This document shows positions 60,202-64,000 of a DNA stretch of 64,000 nucleotides, one piece after another; the first letter of the stretch is position 1, and every line of letters starts with the position of its first letter. Under the pieces are notes generated by a model, which was given only the letters and a program-made list of their open reading frames with translations, made no database searches and was not told where the DNA came from. The position numbers and the translations under genes are program-made. The stretch comes from Neolewinella persica DSM 23188. GTDB lineage: Bacteria; Bacteroidota; Bacteroidia; Chitinophagales; Saprospiraceae. Where the stretch lies: the NCBI RefSeq assembly GCF_000373105.1, contig NZ_KB890425.1, positions 124,001 to 188,000 on the forward strand. Reading direction: 5' to 3'.

Positions 60202-62412
60202 TCAACGAATCGACAGCCTTAAAATAGAGCAAGCCGCTTTTTCCGCAAACCTATCCTTTTCGGTGCCCAGCATAACATCAAAAAGATTCTTTTTCACAGG
60301 TGTCCCAATTACCAGTAAGTCAAAAGCAGCTGAAGCTTCAGCGATCAATTTTACCGGGTCATTACCTCGCAGAATGAGTACATCAGAGGGTGATTCAGTC
60401 GCAGCAACTAAGGTTTCCGAATTTCGGCGCAACTGCTCTACTTCTGCCTCCGGGGCATTGTTATTGGCCACGCGGACCAGAACTAATTCTGCATTGTAGA
60501 ATCGAGCAATCCGGTCGCAGGCAAGAATAAAAGAAGGGTTGTCTTTTCCCGGGGCGAGCGCTACCAATATTTTGCGGATGTACCGGATGCCGTTGTCTTT
60601 AAATAAAGCAAAATCACAATCAATATGCGTGACTAACCAACCGATAGGGTTCCTGATGAACAGCCCTTCTCCGGATTTACCATCCCAGCCGGCCACCAAC
60701 CATTTACAATGGGTTTGCTCAGAGATGGTTTGTATTGTCTCCACCAAATCATGGGTTACCGCCGATTCGAAATTAACGTCAACTTCCTTATCCGTAGACA
60801 TGGCTTTGATCCTACGATTTAAGGAGGTAATTCCTGGGCTGTCCACGAGTAAAGCATCCAAATCAGTGATGTCTGGAACTTCATTCAGGTGGACTACCTG
60901 TACCTTTCGACCGTGTGCCAATGCCGCGCCCATTTCTACCAGCATTTCCGGAGAGCGTTCATTACCAAATAACGGTATTACTGTTCCGGCCTGGTTCGTC
61001 AGGGTGGCTCCCAGATGAGAGGAAAGCTTTTTACTCGCCAACTCTTCGACAATATCAGGAGTAGCATCAACTGAGCCCTTATTGAACTTTCGAGCAAGCA
61101 AATAGGCGGCAGGTCGATGTCCATAAGTTTTCAGTACCCCGGAACGTGGTGTATGATGACGACCATAGAGCGCATAGACCAGGGTGCCCAATACAGTAAT
61201 AACTAACGCAGCTATAATGGCTAAACCACCCAGCACAATCAATAAGATCACTCCTGAGAGGATGCCAAAAATCTGTATCCAGGGGTAGAGCGGAGACTTG
61301 TAAGAAGGCTGGTACCACTGGACTGCCGTTTCTCGTAGAATAATGACACATCCATTTACGGCAATGAACATCATTACTTTAAAGGCTGAGGCTAGTTTTG
61401 CTATTTTTTCAACGTCAAAAAAGAGAATGACAAAAGCCATTAAGGCACAAGTAATCACGATGGTGACAATCGGTGTTAAATATTTTGGGTGCAGCTTTTT
61501 TAAGAAGGGAGGTAATAAGCTATCTCTACTCATCGCAAATGGAAAACGAGAGGCAGCAAGTACGCCAGAATTAGCCATGGAGATTAAAGTGACGACGCCA
61601 AGTACCGCAGCACAAGTGCCTGCATATTTTCCGCCTAACATTTCCGCCAAAGTATAAATCGGTTTAATGTTTGTTACCAATTGGTCCAATGGAATATTTC
61701 CCGCCAGGGTAAACGTAACGGAAACATAGATGGTAGTAACCAAAACCAAAGCTGTCATCATAGCGATGGGTAAGTTCCGATCAGGATTTTTGATTTCCCC
61801 CGCAATGGCGGCGACTTTAGTAACCCCGGCATAAGAAACAAACACAAAAGCAGTAGCGGTTGCCAGTCCGATTTTACCATTGGTAAACATGGGTTTCAAA
61901 TTCATTGGGTCTATGGCTGGAAGCCCGAAAATCAATAAGACGCCTAATCCAATCAGACTCAATCCAACTACAATCATTTGTACATTCCCTACTTTTTTTA
62001 CCCCCATAATATTCAGGAAAAGAATTAAAACCAAGAAGGTAAGTGCTATCGGGCGAAGGGGTACTACGGCCAAAACGGCCAAGTAAGCACCAAAGCCAAC
62101 AAGTGCAAAAGAACTTTTTAATAATAGAGATAACCAAAGTCCAATACCAGCAATAGTCCCTAATAATGGCCCGAATGCTCTTTCGATAAACACGTATGTT
62201 CCCCCCGAAGTAGGCATGGCGGTCGCGAGCTCTGATTTAGAAAAAGCTGCTGGCAAGACACACACTCCTGCTAAAAGATAGGCAAGCCAGACTGAAGAAC
62301 CGGTTTTCGCAGCAGCCAGGCCGGGTAAAACAAATATGCCGCTACCGAGCATACCGCCAATCCCTATTGCTATGACAGACCATAGGCTTAAACTTCTTTC
62401 GAGTTTCTTCAT
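60202..62412 (-). CDS. APC-family amino-acid permease fused to universal-stress-protein domains
   Basis: 736 residues from ATG 62412 (MKKLERSLSLWSVIAIGIGG); an ATG at 62460 is less likely. Residues 1-430 hold about 12 hydrophobic segments with the APC signature GIGGMLGSGIFVLPG and TSGGTYVFIERAFG. Residues 450-736 are soluble and carry two Usp-like domains (VIPLFGNERSPEMLVEMGAALAHGRKVQVVHLNEV; KILVALAPGKDNPSFILACDRIARFYNAELVLVRVANN...LLVIGTPVKKNLFDVMLG). This fusion is known in several phyla. The Usp part may gate transport by nucleotide binding; the substrate is unknown. Confidence 0.9.
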   Translation of the reverse strand: MKKLERSLSLWSVIAIGIGGMLGSGIFVLPGLAAAKTGSSVWLAYLLAGVCVLPAAFSKSELATAMPTSGGTYVFIERAFGPLLGTIAGIGLWLSLLLKSSFALVGFGAYLAVLAVVPLRPIALTFLVLILFLNIMGVKKVGNVQMIVVGLSLIGLGVLLIFGLPAIDPMNLKPMFTNGKIGLATATAFVFVSYAGVTKVAAIAGEIKNPDRNLPIAMMTALVLVTTIYVSVTFTLAGNIPLDQLVTNIKPIYTLAEMLGGKYAGTCAAVLGVVTLISMANSGVLAASRFPFAMSRDSLLPPFLKKLHPKYLTPIVTIVITCALMAFVILFFDVEKIAKLASAFKVMMFIAVNGCVIILRETAVQWYQPSYKSPLYPWIQIFGILSGVILLIVLGGLAIIAALVITVLGTLVYALYGRHHTPRSGVLKTYGHRPAAYLLARKFNKGSVDATPDIVEELASKKLSSHLGATLTNQAGTVIPLFGNERSPEMLVEMGAALAHGRKVQVVHLNEVPDITDLDALLVDSPGITSLNRRIKAMSTDKEVDVNFESAVTHDLVETIQTISEQTHCKWLVAGWDGKSGEGLFIRNPIGWLVTHIDCDFALFKDNGIRYIRKILVALAPGKDNPSFILACDRIARFYNAELVLVRVANNNAPEAEVEQLRRNSETLVAATESPSDVLILRGNDPVKLIAEASAAFDLLVIGTPVKKNLFDVMLGTEKDRFAEKAACSILRLSIR

Positions 62413-62528
62413 AAGAAGCCATAATAGGAAAAGATTATGATAAAACTCACCATGGGCCATAAGCCCCTGAAAACAAGTTGGTAAAGGTGCCTGCTAAGCA
62501 ACGGTCTTGCAGCAAACTAAACCTGTAG

Positions 62529-62907
62529 CCGATTCATTGGCCTTTACCGCCCGGTGTAAGTTGGAACCGTACATCCCTTTTCCGCCGTAGTCGGGCCAGA
62601 ATGCCGAATGAAGGTTGATTATCTGGTTGGAAAAACGCTCAGACCAAATAAGCGGTGACAAGCCACAGGAAACCGGCCAGCGCGATGAAGTCGAAGTTGA
62701 AGTGCTTCAGGTCGTCCAGTAGCTCCCCGGAGTGGTTGAAGCCACCACGTTTAAGGACAAGGGTGGGTACATTAAGTTCGGTAGCCATTAGCAGCGCGCC
62801 GGCATTTGCTTTGTTGCTGACCAGCAAGACTACCTCTACACCATCTTGTGGATATACCTGGAAGCGATCGATGACGGTGCGGACGTTGGAGCCGGAGGCG
62901 AAGAGGC
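62529..62907 (-). pseudogene. Decayed partial copy of purN
   Basis: The segment aligns with 56145-56530 of purN over nearly its whole length with many substitutions. One frame still reads LVSNKANAGALLMATELNVPTL and LLDDLKHFNFDFIALAGFLWLV. The copy lacks the ATG, carries a 1-bp insertion in an A-run near 62632, and lacks about the last 55 codons. The AGTCAG-type tract upstream of purN also has a counterpart at about 62930-62960, so flanking DNA was duplicated with it. Confidence 0.88.
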
Positions 62908-63078
62908 TAGACGCATAAGTGTAAGAATTCAGTCAGTCAAAGAGTCGGATAGTCGGAGGCGGATCTATGTGCTTCCGAGGGAGATGCTGAGGGAGGTTGT
63001 TTGTTGATGTTAACTTATTGGCTTGGTCCATTACTCACCGCTTGGAATACCAATTGAGTTGCCTGGCGTTCTATTTAA
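62908..63078. other. Short non-coding flank of the purN copy
   Basis: Contains AGTCAGTC and AGTCGGAT-like units that correspond to the tract preceding the intact purN. No gene is seen. Confidence 0.4.
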
Positions 63079-63999
63079 TTAGTAATAAGGCTCGTTTTCT
63101 ATTTCAGCATTCCTTGGGTCTAGAAGCACATTTAAAATTGGCCACTTAATGTATTCTATATTCGATTTAATGAATGGTTCTTTAGCTTCGTCATACAAGG
63201 GTATCACTAAGATGTCTAATCCGCTTAAATTGTACTTGTTGTGTCTTAGTGTTTTCAGGACCTGATTGATTTGATCATTAAGTATGGCGATTTTGTTTGA
63301 AAATATTGATATTTTATTACTGTCTACCTCGTCTCTTAGTTCCACACTGATGAAGTAGTTTTTTTGTTTTTGGTAAGGCTTAGGAGAGAGTATTATTTTA
63401 AACGTTAGCCGCTTTTCGCGTAAATCGTTAATAGTTATTTTTATACACTTTGTTAGGTTAATTGTTTCTTCAAAATTTCGAGGTGTTGGAATTTGAAAAT
63501 GAGTTTCCGTAAGAATGTAAGGGGCCTTATTTTGGTCAAATGAAATTTCCTGTACATTGAAAAATGTTGATGAAAGTTCCGGTTTTATAATCGTTTTTTG
63601 AAAATGATTGGTTTTTTCAAGTCGATTTAATAGGCCAATCAGTGTGTATTTGAAAGCTGCTGGCTTTGAGTCTACTGAGTGGTATGAATGATTTGTTATC
63701 CGAAAATTTATTCCACCCAAGTCTACCCCTCTTTTCTCTTGCTGTTCAATAAATTCAGTTAAACCACTTTTTATACCTTGGTAAAAGATGCCATCGTGAT
63801 AGGATTGTTTATTCTCACCATTGTCAATTAATGATACAATCCAGATGGAATCTTCATTTGGTGTTATATCGACGCTGTATTTAGCCCACCAGTTCCCTCC
63901 TGTTTGTCGAATGTCAATTATTAGCTCTTGATATGGGATGACCAAAGCGGCCCTCCTTTTACGGTTTTGGGGCAACCTGATATTAAATGAAATTTGCTC
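63079..63999 (-). CDS. Low-GC protein with EF-G domain IV-like region(s), N-terminus outside the window
   Basis: The frame is open to the window edge (reading EQISFNIRLPQNRKRR...), so the gene is 5'-truncated here. The TTG at 63975 is probably internal. IRQTGGNWWAKYSVDITP, GIKSGLTEFIEQQEKRGVDLGGINFRI and SYHSVDSKPAAFKYTLIGLLNRL follow the pattern of elongation factor G domain IV. In EF-G the corresponding parts read roughly QSGGxGQYGxVxIxxxP, GxLxGYPVxDV and SYHDVDSSExAFKxA. The C-terminal half (INQVLKTLRHNKYNLSGLDILVIPL) may be a second, weaker copy. No GTPase motif is visible. Function unknown; AT-rich composition suggests acquisition. Confidence 0.6.
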   Translation of the reverse strand, partial: EQISFNIRLPQNRKRRAALVIPYQELIIDIRQTGGNWWAKYSVDITPNEDSIWIVSLIDNGENKQSYHDGIFYQGIKSGLTEFIEQQEKRGVDLGGINFRITNHSYHSVDSKPAAFKYTLIGLLNRLEKTNHFQKTIIKPELSSTFFNVQEISFDQNKAPYILTETHFQIPTPRNFEETINLTKCIKITINDLREKRLTFKIILSPKPYQKQKNYFISVELRDEVDSNKISIFSNKIAILNDQINQVLKTLRHNKYNLSGLDILVIPLYDEAKEPFIKSNIEYIKWPILNVLLDPRNAEIENEPYY

Positions 64000-64000
64000 T

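Overview
The window reads as chromosomal DNA of a marine-type Bacteroidota, most likely of the Saprospiria/Lewinella group. This is inferred from C-terminal type IX secretion (T9SS) sorting domains on two large surface proteins, SprB-type repeats, Asp-box (VPS10/sortilin-like) beta-propeller proteins, several secreted proteins whose signal peptides end in AQ, and promoters with the Bacteroidota -7 box TAnnTTTG. No rRNA, tRNA, CRISPR array, prophage or intact insertion sequence was seen.

Layout. 1-12.8 kb: end of an M19 dipeptidase, a 1,950-residue T9SS-secreted metalloprotease/adhesin, an SLC13 transporter, a small TPR protein and a DUF5916-type outer-membrane protein. 13-21 kb: housekeeping block with a NAD-dependent epimerase, a candidate ~190-nt non-coding RNA, secA, deoC, a SPOR-domain protein and rodA. 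21-31 kb: outer-membrane barrels, a PIN toxin-antitoxin pair, a UvrD-like helicase fused to an Fe-S RecB-type nuclease, a secreted zincin and prs. 32-45 kb: NCS1 permease, mannitol-dehydrogenase family enzyme, a low-GC DUF2268-like protease, two tail-to-tail paralogous Asp-box proteins and a LolA-like protein. 45-56 kb: thioredoxin-fold lipoprotein, pdhA, a TPR membrane protein, then an operon of ECF sigma factor, membrane TPR protein (probable anti-sigma), subtilisin and TPR-CHAT protease. 56-64 kb: purN, a small barrel protein, a T9SS protein made of fourteen 52-residue FG-GAP repeats, an APC permease fused to Usp domains, a decayed purN copy and a partial low-GC protein resembling EF-G domain IV.

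The strongest unexplained signal is a dispersed G-rich repeat (consensus GGGCGSGGNCGCRGGTGCAA) with 14 good copies and one degenerate copy. Copies lie between genes and also in frame inside three ORFs. Their orientation alternates along the window almost perfectly, so that inward-facing pairs bracket single genes or small inserts. Other non-coding structure includes a ~140-bp three-hairpin element found twice in 3' regions, a two-part element found twice, and several loci where 7- or 8-bp tandem repeats form inverted arms next to stop codons. The sigma/anti-sigma/subtilisin/CHAT operon is the best candidate for a regulated proteolytic signalling system.
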